The notes beneath the pieces were generated by a model. That model made no database searches and had not been told where the DNA came from. It saw only the letters and a list, made by a program, of their open reading frames with translations. Below, piece after piece: positions 30,862 to 37,949 of a DNA stretch of 64,000 bases (within the stretch, counting starts at the first letter, position 1; every line of letters starts with the position of its first letter). The position numbers and the translations under genes were made by a program. The stretch comes from Hydrogenophaga intermedia (GTDB lineage Bacteria > Pseudomonadota > Gammaproteobacteria > Burkholderiales > Burkholderiaceae_C): assembly GCF_023715105.1 (NCBI RefSeq), contig NZ_JAMBNO010000010.1, positions 124,001 to 188,000 on the forward strand. Reading direction: 5' to 3'.

Positions 30862-31742
30862 GGCCCGGGCCCCTTCTCTTGAATGCAGCGCACCAACAAG
30901 CGAGCGGCCTCGGCCATGCGCGGGCCGGGGCGCACCAGCACATCGGACTCGTCGGCAGTGAACACGCAAACACGCTGCTCTCGCAGGGCGCGCATGCCTG
31001 CCCAGCCGGGGCGCTGCGCCATGCCCTGCACATTGCGCGCGCCGATCAGGATGAGATCGGGGTCGGCGCGCACCACATACTCGGGGTTGATGCGCGGAAA
31101 CGGACCGAGTTCGGGCCCGACGATGTTCTGCACACCCAGGCGCGCCATGAGCTCGCCAATGAAGGACTGGGGCCCGGCCGCGTAGCCGCCATTGCTGACC
31201 TCGTAGTAAACGCGCAGCGGCCGGGCGCGCGTGGGCAGCGATTGCGCCGCCGCCGACACCCCGGTCTCGATGGCGCGCCAGAGACGATCGGCGTCGGGCA
31301 CCTCAAGCACGGTGCCCAGCGTGGCCATCACGCGCCGCGCGCCAGCGCTGTTGCGCGGCTCCATGGCCATGACCTTGAGCCCGAAGCCCTCCAGCCGCTC
31401 CACGCCGCGTGAGGAGGTGGCCGCCAGCACCAGGTCGGGCTTGAGCGCAACGATGGCTTCCAGGTTGGGATCGATGCCGCCGCCGACCTTGGGCAGTGCC
31501 CGCACGCTTGCCGGGAAATTGGAGTAACGGTCCACACCCACCAGGCGGTGGCACTGGCCGAGTTCGCACACCGTCTCGGTGAGCGATGGCAGCAGCGAGA
31601 CGATGCGCTGTGGCGAGGCCGGCAGCGTGACGGTGATGCCGCGGTCATCGGTGGCTCGGATCTCGCCCGCCTGGGCGGCCAACGAAACCAGCAGCCAGGC
31701 AGCCGTGCACAACCTTGGCAACAACCGGTGAAAGCGCTTCAT
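30858..31742 (-). CDS. btuF: periplasmic cobalamin-binding protein
   Basis: BtuF delivers B12 to BtuCD. The 294-residue protein has a signal peptide (KRFHRLLPRLCTAAWLLVSLAAQAG) and the class III binding-protein fold. Marks are RIVSLLPSLTETVCELG, LVGVDRYSNFP and LPKVGGGIDPNLEAIVALKPDLVLA. I chose the ATG at 31742 because it overlaps the cobU stop by four bases and places the signal peptide at the N-terminus. Confidence 0.92.
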   Translation of the reverse strand: MKRFHRLLPRLCTAAWLLVSLAAQAGEIRATDDRGITVTLPASPQRIVSLLPSLTETVCELGQCHRLVGVDRYSNFPASVRALPKVGGGIDPNLEAIVALKPDLVLAATSSRGVERLEGFGLKVMAMEPRNSAGARRVMATLGTVLEVPDADRLWRAIETGVSAAAQSLPTRARPLRVYYEVSNGGYAAGPQSFIGELMARLGVQNIVGPELGPFPRINPEYVVRADPDLILIGARNVQGMAQRPGWAGMRALREQRVCVFTADESDVLVRPGPRMAEAARLLVRCIQEKGPGP

Positions 31743-32305
31743 GCCGGGGCCTTCACGCTCAGGGGCAGGCCCGCGGTCATCCACGTCACGCGCTCACATG
31801 CCGCGGCAACGGTCTGGTTCAGGCCGCCGAGTGCGTCCACAAAGGCGCGCGTCTCGCGGCCGAGGGGAATCACGCCCAGGCCGATCTCGTTGCTGACCAG
31901 CACCACCGGGCCGGCGGCCCGTTCGATGGCGCGGCGCAGGCCTGCCACGGGTTCAACGGAATCCCTCGGCGCACCGTCGGCGGGCATGAGCAGGTTGGTG
32001 AGCCACAGGGTGAGGCAATCGATCACCACCAGCGTGTTGGCAGCCGCGTGTGCGTGCACGGCGTCGGCCAGTGCGCGCGGTTCTTCGACGGTGCGCAGGC
32101 CGGGCACACGCCGGGCGCGCTCGCGCTGGTGGCGTGCGATGCGCTCGCGCATTTCCTCGTCCAGGGCCTGGCCGGTGGCGATCAGCACCGCGCGGTGCGT
32201 GGTGTCGGCCTCAAGCCACTGGCCCGCCAGCGCTTCGGCACGGCGCGACTTGCCGCTGCGCTGGCCGCCGAGGATGAGTTCGCTGCGGGCGATGCGCTCA
32301 GCCAT
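31739..32305 (-). CDS. cobU: adenosylcobinamide kinase / guanylyltransferase
   Basis: CobU (CobP) phosphorylates adenosylcobinamide and then adds GMP. The 188-residue protein has the P-loop LILGGQRSGKSRRAEALA, VLIATGQALDEEM, VIDCLTLWLTNLL and VVLVSNEIGLGVIPLG, all typical. I chose the ATG at 32305; a GTG nine bases upstream is possible. It overlaps the upstream gene by eight bases and btuF by four. Confidence 0.94.
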   Translation of the reverse strand: MAERIARSELILGGQRSGKSRRAEALAGQWLEADTTHRAVLIATGQALDEEMRERIARHQRERARRVPGLRTVEEPRALADAVHAHAAANTLVVIDCLTLWLTNLLMPADGAPRDSVEPVAGLRRAIERAAGPVVLVSNEIGLGVIPLGRETRAFVDALGGLNQTVAAACERVTWMTAGLPLSVKAPA

Positions 32306-33119
32306 GGCGCGCACTCCAGTTCATCACGATCCGGTGCAACTGCTCCACCCCATCGGTGAGCGCCGCCGGGCCGGGTTGCAGGATGTCGGCCGACTTGATT
32401 TCGTGCAGCTCGCCGTCGCGCACCGCGGGAACGCCCTGCCAGCCTTCACGCCCTGCCACACGCTCGGGTCGGAACTTCTTGCCGCACCACGAGCCGATCA
32501 CGATGTCGGGCGCGCGCTCGACGATGCGCTGGGGCTCCCCGATGATGCGGTCCTTGCCCATCGGCATGGCGGCCAGTTCGGGAAAGCAGTCGTCGCCGCC
32601 GGCAATGCCGATCAACTCGGACACCCAGCGGATGCCGCTGATGCAGGGGTCGTCCCACTCCTCGAAGTACACGCGCGGGCGGCGCGGCAGCGTGCGCGCT
32701 GCCTGTTCGATTTCGGCAAGCCGCGCGCGGGTGCGGGCGATCCAGGCCAGCCCCGGCTCGGCCTGACCCACCATCGCCGCCACCTGGAACAGCATGTCGA
32801 AGATCTGCGCCACGCTGCGCTGGTTGAACACCGTGACCTGCACGCCGGCACGGATCAACGCCGCTGCGATGTCGGCCTGCAGGTCGGAGAAGCCGAACAC
32901 GCAGTCGGGCTCGAGCGCCAGGATCTTGTCGATCTTCGCGCTCAGGAAGGCACTCACCTTCGGCTTCTCCTCGCGCGCACGGCGCGGGCGCACCGTGTAG
33001 CCGGAGATGCCGACGATGCGCGCCTCCTGCCCGAGCAAGTACAGCCACTCGGTGGTCTCTTCCGTGAGGCAGATGATGCGTTGCGGTCCCATGGGTGCGC
33101 GAGGTGGTTCAGCGGCCAT
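32298..33119 (-). CDS. leaderless cobalamin-binding (BtuF-like) protein
   Basis: This 273-residue protein has the BtuF/class III binding-protein fold (RIICLTEETTEWLYLLG, IVGISGYTVRP, VSAFLSAKIDKILALEPDCVFGF). It lacks a signal peptide: the first 13 residues are MAAEPPRAPMGPQ. A genuine periplasmic BtuF is encoded two genes downstream, so this is a second, probably cytoplasmic, corrinoid binder. Position between btuB and cobU suggests a role in handing over or sequestering cobalamin. A missed upstream export signal is unlikely because btuB ends only nine bases before its ATG. Confidence 0.8.
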   Translation of the reverse strand: MAAEPPRAPMGPQRIICLTEETTEWLYLLGQEARIVGISGYTVRPRRAREEKPKVSAFLSAKIDKILALEPDCVFGFSDLQADIAAALIRAGVQVTVFNQRSVAQIFDMLFQVAAMVGQAEPGLAWIARTRARLAEIEQAARTLPRRPRVYFEEWDDPCISGIRWVSELIGIAGGDDCFPELAAMPMGKDRIIGEPQRIVERAPDIVIGSWCGKKFRPERVAGREGWQGVPAVRDGELHEIKSADILQPGPAALTDGVEQLHRIVMNWSARHG

Positions 33120-33128
33120 CGTGCCGCA

Positions 33129-34946
33129 CTAGCGAGGCGCCCAGCGCAAGGTGACGAACACGCCACGCCCGGGCTGGTTGTAGCCGCGAACCGTCTCGTA
33201 CGCCTCGTCGGTCACGTTGCGCAATTGCGCCTGCACGGTCCAGTCTTTCGCGAGTTCGTGGTCGGCGTGCAGGTCGAGCGTGGTGTAGGCCTTCAGGGCA
33301 AACGCATTGGCGCTGTCGTCGAAGCGTTTGCCCACGTGCAACAGCGTGCCTCCGAACTTCCAGGCACCGACGGCGTAGTCGGCCCCGAGCATGCCCTGCA
33401 CCTTGCTGCGGCGCGCCAGCTGCCGGCCGGTGAGCTCGTTGCGCGGGTCCATGGCTTCCCAGGATGCACGCAACAGCAGCTTGCCGATTCCGCCTTCATA
33501 GCCCAGCGTCCAGCCCTCGATGCGCGCGCGCGGCACGTTGGCTGGCAGTGGGCCCGAGGGGATGAAGCCGCGGATCTTGTTGTCGAACGCCACCAGCTTG
33601 AGGGTGTGGCCGGCCTGGCTCCAGCTCAGGCCGACGTCGGTGTTGCGGCCTTCCTCGGGTTGCAGCGTGGGCGTGCCGAAGCCGGGGAAATACAGCTGAT
33701 TGAACGAGGGCGCGACGAAGCTCGTGCCGTGCGAGACGTGCACCCGCAGCGTGGGCGTCAGGCGGTGGCCGTAACCCGCAAAGCCGGTGCTGCTGTTGCC
33801 GAACTGCGAGTTGCGGTCGTTGCGCAGATTGAGCTGCCAGCTGTGCGGCCCCGCCTCGCCGTTGAGGCCGACGAAGGCGGAGTTGATGCTGCGCTGGCGC
33901 ACGGCATAGGCCGTGGTGCCATCCACCTTCTGCTCCAGGCGCTCCAGCCCTGCCAGCACCACACCCAGCGGTGTGTCGATGTCGTTCTGCCACAGGAACT
34001 GGTCCTGTGTGGTGCGAAAGCGGCTGGGCAGGAAGGACGCGACGATGGAGCGGGAGTCGTCCAGGCTTTGCGCCACTTGCAACTGCGCCTTCCACCCCTC
34101 CCGCACCTTGCCATTGATGCCCGCGCGAGCGACCTGCGAGCGGAAGTCGTCGCGCGTGTCGCGACCGGGGCCGTCGTCGTAGTGGCTGGTGCCTTCGGAA
34201 TACAGCAGGCCCAGGTCGAGCTTCCAGTCGCGCGCCAGCGCCACGCCGATCGAGCCATTGAGCGAGCGCTGCCGCAACGGGTCGCGGTCGGCGTTGAAGT
34301 TGCCGAACGGTACCGTCGGGTTGGTGGCCGAAAAGCCACGGTCATTGAGCGACGACACGTCCAGCGAATAGTTCACGCCTGCGTGGCCGCCGGCCAGGCC
34401 GGCGCCCGCTTGCGAAAAGCTTTCGCTGCCCAGCGTGACGAAGGCGCTCGGGTGAAAGCCCTCGCGGCCCTTGCGCGTGAAGATCTGCACCACACCGCCC
34501 ACGCCGTCGCTGCCGTACAGCGATGAGCCCGGCCCCTTGAGGACCTCGATGCGCTCGATCGCGTCCAGCGGCAAGCTGCTCCACACCGGCGTGCCGGCCG
34601 TGGCAGAGCCATAGCGCACGCCGTCGATCAACAGGATGGTGTGGCGCGATTCGGTGCCGCGAATGAAGATGTTGCCGCTCTTGCCACGGCCGCCGTTGGT
34701 GGCCATCTGCACGCCCGCGGCGCGCACCAGCACTTCGGTCAGCGTCTGGCCAGCCATCTTTTCGATGTCGGTGCGCTCGATGACGGTGACGTCGCTCACC
34801 AGGCTATCCACCCGCGTGGGCGCGCGGCTGGCGGTGACGACGGTATCGGCGAGCGTGGGAACGGCACCCTGCGCAAAGGCGGGCGCTGTGGCAGACAGGC
34901 TCAGCAGGAGAGCGGCCTGGCGCCACGACGGGATACGGGTTTTCAT
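33129..34946 (-). CDS. btuB: TonB-dependent vitamin B12 outer-membrane receptor
   Basis: BtuB takes up cobalamin through the outer membrane. The 605-residue protein has a signal peptide (QAALLLSLSATAPAFA) and a TonB box around LADTVVTASR. The plug domain follows (VRAAGVQMATNGG, NIFIRGTESRHTILLIDGVRYG, IERIEVLKGPGSSLYGSDGVGG), then a 22-strand-length barrel. The C-terminus is arginine, not the usual aromatic residue. A cobalamin riboswitch lies directly upstream, which strongly supports the substrate and gives the regulation. Confidence 0.94.
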   Translation of the reverse strand: MKTRIPSWRQAALLLSLSATAPAFAQGAVPTLADTVVTASRAPTRVDSLVSDVTVIERTDIEKMAGQTLTEVLVRAAGVQMATNGGRGKSGNIFIRGTESRHTILLIDGVRYGSATAGTPVWSSLPLDAIERIEVLKGPGSSLYGSDGVGGVVQIFTRKGREGFHPSAFVTLGSESFSQAGAGLAGGHAGVNYSLDVSSLNDRGFSATNPTVPFGNFNADRDPLRQRSLNGSIGVALARDWKLDLGLLYSEGTSHYDDGPGRDTRDDFRSQVARAGINGKVREGWKAQLQVAQSLDDSRSIVASFLPSRFRTTQDQFLWQNDIDTPLGVVLAGLERLEQKVDGTTAYAVRQRSINSAFVGLNGEAGPHSWQLNLRNDRNSQFGNSSTGFAGYGHRLTPTLRVHVSHGTSFVAPSFNQLYFPGFGTPTLQPEEGRNTDVGLSWSQAGHTLKLVAFDNKIRGFIPSGPLPANVPRARIEGWTLGYEGGIGKLLLRASWEAMDPRNELTGRQLARRSKVQGMLGADYAVGAWKFGGTLLHVGKRFDDSANAFALKAYTTLDLHADHELAKDWTVQAQLRNVTDEAYETVRGYNQPGRGVFVTLRWAPR

Positions 34947-35036
34947 GGACGAAACAAAGGACGAGAGCCCTCACCGCCTTCCCCGACGGTGCATGGGCGT
35001 CACGGCGGCGCCGCTTGCGCGGTGCCGCCACCTCGT

Positions 35037-35262
35037 TGGCCGGTATCCGGGCTGGCAGAGCGACCTCCATCGCCTTCCCGGTGCCGGACCCCTCGAGAGG
35101 TCGTTTGCACCAGTGGCGGTGTGATGGAAGCGGAGCATCCGGCGGCTGTGGGCCGCCGGCCGTCTCGTCTGCTTACCGTTGCGGGGGCAGCGCAGGTTAG
35201 GTTCGCCGCCATGAGCGGCTCGCCCTCCTGCTTCCCGTTGAACTGCGGCGCGTGAACCACGC
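35037..35262 (-). promoter_or_regulatory. cobalamin riboswitch
   Basis: Read on the minus strand, the conserved blocks occur in order. GGTTC and GGGAAGCAGG are at the 5' end. CTGCGCTGCCCCCGCAACGG follows, then the CGCCACTGG segment, CCGGGAAGGCGATGG, and the closing CAGCCCGGATACCGGCC. The aptamer ends about 90 bases before the btuB ATG. That gap holds a GC-rich hairpin (GGCGGCACC...GGCGCCGCC) that may act as the switch. High B12 would repress the whole operon. It fills most of the 399-base gap between btuB and the next gene. Confidence 0.93.
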
Positions 35263-35303
35263 CGCGAGCACCAACGGCAAGCATTCTATGCGCGCACCCC
35301 GCC

Positions 35304-35309
35304 TACAAT
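35304..35309 (+). promoter_or_regulatory. -10 box upstream of the small coiled-coil gene and zapA
   Basis: TACAAT (five of six) lies 37 bases before the ATG at 35346. No good -35 match is seen upstream in the riboswitch-side sequence. Confidence 0.4.
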
Positions 35310-35345
35310 GACCGACGCACATCGGATCGCAGGAAACCCAGCACC

Positions 35346-35567
35346 ATGGCCGCTCCCAAGCAACTCGACCAGATCACCGAGAAGGTGGAGCGGCTGCTGC
35401 TGCGCCACGAGGAACTGCAGCGCACCAACGCGTTGCTGGTCGAGCAGGTGCACGCCCTGCAGGCCGAGCGCGACTCGCTCAAGTCGCGTCTGCTGGCCGC
35501 TCGGGCCCGCATCGACGCCCTGCTCGAGCGCCTGCCTGTCACCGAAGAACGCAAGGAACGCTCATGA
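35346..35567 (+). CDS. small coiled-coil protein upstream of zapA (TIGR02449/ZapB-like)
   Basis: This 73-residue protein is one continuous predicted coiled coil: LDQITEKVERLLLRHEEL and ERDSLKSRLLAARARIDALLERL show regular heptads of leucine. Small coiled-coil proteins encoded just before zapA are a known conserved family (TIGR02449 type). A role at the division ring is inferred from the neighbour and from similarity in form to ZapB. The gap to zapA is 58 bases. Confidence 0.8.
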   Translation: MAAPKQLDQITEKVERLLLRHEELQRTNALLVEQVHALQAERDSLKSRLLAARARIDALLERLPVTEERKERS

Positions 35568-35625
35568 GCGCCGCACGGCCGCCCGAAGGCGCTCGCACCG
35601 CAGTGCAATGCACGGAGGTTTTCCA

Positions 35626-36033
35626 ATGAACAAGCCTGGCCACAAGCAGATCGAGGTGCAGATCATGGGCCAGAGCTACCTGCTCTCCTGCCCGGTCGGC
35701 GGCGAGTCGCTGCTGCTCGAAGCGGTGGAACGCGTGGACACTGCGATGTGCCGCATCCGCGACGCGGGCAAGGTCAAGGCGCGCGACCGCATCGCCGTGC
35801 TGGCCTCGCTCAACCTCGCGTACGAGCTCTCGCAACTGGAGCGCAAGGAGGCCGAACGAGAGGCCGAGGCGCAGCAGTTCCAGGCGTCGTCCTTCGCGGG
35901 TGCCGACGCCAGCGCCTTTGCCGAAGCGGGCGGTTTCGACACCGAACCGCTCGATGCACAGACGCAATCGCGCGTGGACGAGCTCATGCGCCGACTCGAC
36001 CAGACGCTCGACAAGGACGGCCGCCTGCTCTGA
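35626..36033 (+). CDS. zapA: cell division protein ZapA
   Basis: ZapA cross-links FtsZ filaments at the division ring. The 135-residue protein has the N-terminal globular domain (IEVQIMGQSYLLSCPVGGESLLLEAVERVD) and a C-terminal coiled coil. The middle segment IAVLASLNLAYEL is typical. A less common Ala/Phe-rich stretch (QQFQASSFAGADASAFAEAGGF) separates the coil from a short acidic C-terminal helix. It precedes 6S RNA, the same order as in E. coli. Confidence 0.92.
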   Translation: MNKPGHKQIEVQIMGQSYLLSCPVGGESLLLEAVERVDTAMCRIRDAGKVKARDRIAVLASLNLAYELSQLERKEAEREAEAQQFQASSFAGADASAFAEAGGFDTEPLDAQTQSRVDELMRRLDQTLDKDGRLL

Positions 36034-36100
36034 GGGCATGCCGCCCGTCATGGCGCGGGGGCATACCGACCGATGGTCCGCAACACCACGGCACAGCTTC

Positions 36101-36106
36101 TAGAAT
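36101..36106 (+). promoter_or_regulatory. -10 box of the 6S RNA promoter
   Basis: TAGAAT (five of six) lies seven to ten bases before the predicted 5' end of 6S RNA. The -35 region near 36078-36083 is weak. Confidence 0.5.
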
Positions 36107-36111
36107 TCGAT

Positions 36112-36287
36112 CCGTCTGCGGTGTGCGCCGGGCTTCAATGTCCTTGAACCAATGCTCATAGAGCCCGGGCTTGGTACATTGCGCGGCTGGTGCGAGCGTC
36201 TCGCGTCAGACGAACCCGAAGCCGCGTTGCCCTCGCCCACCTGAACCCCGGTTCAGGCTTTCGGCCCGGCGCCCACTTGCAGACACC
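36112..36287 (+). ncRNA. ssrS: 6S RNA
   Basis: 6S RNA mimics an open promoter and holds sigma-70 RNA polymerase. The segment forms a long closing stem: CTGCGGTGTGCGCCGGGC from 36116 pairs with GCCCGGCGC-CCACTTGCAG ending at 36282, with small mismatches. Inside are a rod of nested stems (CAATGT/ACATTG, ACCAA/TTGGT, GCTC/GAGC around an ATA loop) and unpaired central bubbles. Length is about 170-180 bases. The location directly after zapA is conserved for 6S RNA. Exact ends are estimates. Confidence 0.8.
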
Positions 36288-36296
36288 TTATTCCCC

Positions 36297-37112
36297 ATGC
36301 CCCTCGAACCCTTGCTGATCGCCGAACTGGCGCTTCTCGGCATCGGCACCGGTTTCCTCGCTGGCCTGCTCGGCATCGGCGGCGGAATGCTGATGGTGCC
36401 CTTCATCACCCTCATCCTCACGGGCCGTGGCGTCGCACCCGATCTCGCCGTCAAGATGGCGATCGCCACCTCGATGGCCACCATCATCTTCACCAGCGTC
36501 TCCAGCGTGCGCGCGCACCACAAGCGTGGCGCCGTGCGCTGGGACATCGTCAAGCGCCTGGCGCCCGGCATCGTGCTCGGCGCGGCCGTGGCCAGCCTGG
36601 GCGTCTTCGCGGTGCTCAAGGGCAGCTGGCTGGCGCTGTTCTTCGCGGCATTCGTGAGCTTCTCGGCCACGCAGATGCTGTTCGACAAGAAGCCCAAGGC
36701 CTCGCGCACGCTGCCCGGCACCGCTGGGCAACTCGGCGCCGGTGGCGTCATCGGCTTCCTGTCGGGGCTGGTGGGCGCGGGCGGCGGCTTCGTCTCGGTG
36801 CCCTTCATGACCTGGTGCAACGTGGCCATCCACAACGCGGTGGCCACCAGCGCGGCGCTCGGGTTTCCGATCGCGCTGGCCAACGCGGCCGGCTACATCG
36901 TGGCGGGCCAGTCTGTGCAGGGCTTGCCCGCGGGCTCGATCGGCTACATCTACCTGCCGGCGCTGGTGGTCATCGCCAGCGCCAGCGTGCTGATGGCACC
37001 GCTGGGCGTGAAGGCCGCGCACGCGCTGCCGGTCAAGACGCTCAAGCGCGTGTTCGCCGCCATCCTGTACATGCTCGCGGCCTACATGCTCTGGAAGGGG
37101 CTCACCGCCTGA
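36297..37112 (+). CDS. TauE/SafE family membrane transporter
   Basis: This 271-residue inner-membrane protein belongs to the TSUP family of anion (sulfite, sulfonate) exporters. It has two homologous halves, each opening with a glycine-rich signature: GFLAGLLGIGGGMLMVPF near residue 19 and GFLSGLVGAGGGFVSVPF near 155. About eight hydrophobic helices are seen. The ATG at 36297 lies ten bases after the estimated 3' end of 6S RNA, so it may share that transcript or have its own start. The substrate is not known. Confidence 0.88.
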   Translation: MPLEPLLIAELALLGIGTGFLAGLLGIGGGMLMVPFITLILTGRGVAPDLAVKMAIATSMATIIFTSVSSVRAHHKRGAVRWDIVKRLAPGIVLGAAVASLGVFAVLKGSWLALFFAAFVSFSATQMLFDKKPKASRTLPGTAGQLGAGGVIGFLSGLVGAGGGFVSVPFMTWCNVAIHNAVATSAALGFPIALANAAGYIVAGQSVQGLPAGSIGYIYLPALVVIASASVLMAPLGVKAAHALPVKTLKRVFAAILYMLAAYMLWKGLTA

Positions 37113-37354
37113 TGGCGGCGCGGCGCGCCCCGTGCGCGCCGCTGCAGTGGGCCCCAGCGCACGCGCTCGAGAGCGCGCGCAGAGGGGGAAGTGTTGTTTT
37201 CCCCTCTACAAAGCCACGTTTCCCCCGGGCGTTGGGCCTCGCGGAGCCGTTTTCCTCCTTGGAAGCTGTTGACAACTCCATTAGCATCAACACGCTTGTG
37301 AGAGAGCGCGTTTTCCACAGGCGAACACGTCAACTTCTAGAAGGAAACTCAACC

Positions 37355-37807
37355 ATGGCAACTGCGAAGAAAGCCGCCGCGAAAAAAGCGCCGGCGAAGA
37401 AGGCCGCCCCGGCCAAGAAAGCCGCTCCGGCGAAGAAGGCCGCTCCGGCCAAGAAAGCCGCCCCGGCGAAGAAAGCCGCTCCGGCCAAGAAAGCCGCCCC
37501 GGCGAAGAAGGCCGCTCCGGCCAAGAAGGCCCCGGCCAAGAAGGCGCCCGCCAAGAAGCGCACCCCCAACGCCGCCTTCATGAAGGCGCTCACCCCCAGC
37601 GCCGCCCTGGCCGCCATCGTGGGCGCGAACCCGCTGCCCCGCACCGAAGTGACCAAGAAGGTCTGGGACTACATCAAGAAGAACAAGCTGCAGGACTCGG
37701 TCAACAAGCGCATGATCAATGCCGACGCCAAGCTGAAGGAAATCTTCAAGAAGGCCCAGGCTTCCATGTTCGAAATGACCAAGCTGGTCAACGACCACCT
37801 GAAGTGA
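37355..37807 (+). CDS. histone-like Lys/Ala/Pro repeat protein with SWIB domain
   Basis: This 150-residue basic protein has two parts. Residues 4-68 are a low-complexity tail of repeated AKKAAP units, resembling histone H1/Alg P-type tails that bind DNA. Residues 72-150 form a SWIB/MDM2 domain (NPLPRTEVTKKVWDYIKKN, then LQDSVNKRMINADAKLKEIF). Such proteins occur in betaproteobacteria and chlamydiae, and a nucleoid role is inferred. A strong ribosome site (AAGGAAA) precedes the ATG at 37355, and an intrinsic terminator follows. The 242 bases upstream contain a TTGACA at 37269 without a clear -10 box. Confidence 0.88.
   Translation: MATAKKAAAKKAPAKKAAPAKKAAPAKKAAPAKKAAPAKKAAPAKKAAPAKKAAPAKKAPAKKAPAKKRTPNAAFMKALTPSAALAAIVGANPLPRTEVTKKVWDYIKKNKLQDSVNKRMINADAKLKEIFKKAQASMFEMTKLVNDHLK
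37364..37558 (+). repeat. in-frame tandem repeat coding for AKKAAP units
   Basis: About ten imperfect 18-base units alternate synonymous codons (AAGAAAGCC/AAGAAGGCC and GCTCCG/GCCCCG). The unit number is likely to vary between strains through slippage or recombination. Confidence 0.8.
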
Positions 37808-37840
37808 TCCGGGCGCGCCTTCGGGCGCGTTCCTTGCCTC

Positions 37841-37867
37841 ACAAAGCCGACGTTCCGTCGGCTTTGT
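37841..37867 (+). terminator. intrinsic terminator of the SWIB gene
   Basis: A perfect 12-base stem (ACAAAGCCGACG/CGTCGGCTTTGT) with a TTC loop is followed by CGTTT. It lies 34 bases after the stop codon and separates the SWIB gene from the cyclase operon. Confidence 0.8.
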
Positions 37868-37949
37868 CGTTTCCGCACGCTCAGCACCGGTCTTGGCCCG
37901 AAGCCCTGGACTCCTGTGCGAAACTGCGTCGCCCCTTGATCACCCGCGC

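Noticed and set aside
29099..31033. Apparent 644-residue fusion ahead of btuD
   Set aside because: The first part is btuC and btuF read in the wrong frame. btuD starts at 29860 with an ATGA overlap to btuC.
31548..34526. A 992-codon plus-strand frame opposite cobU, the cobalamin binder and btuB
   Set aside because: It is antisense to well-supported cobalamin genes with their riboswitch on the other strand.
37364..37558. CRISPR array or VNTR outside a gene
   Set aside because: The 18-base units are contiguous and encode the basic tail of the SWIB protein.
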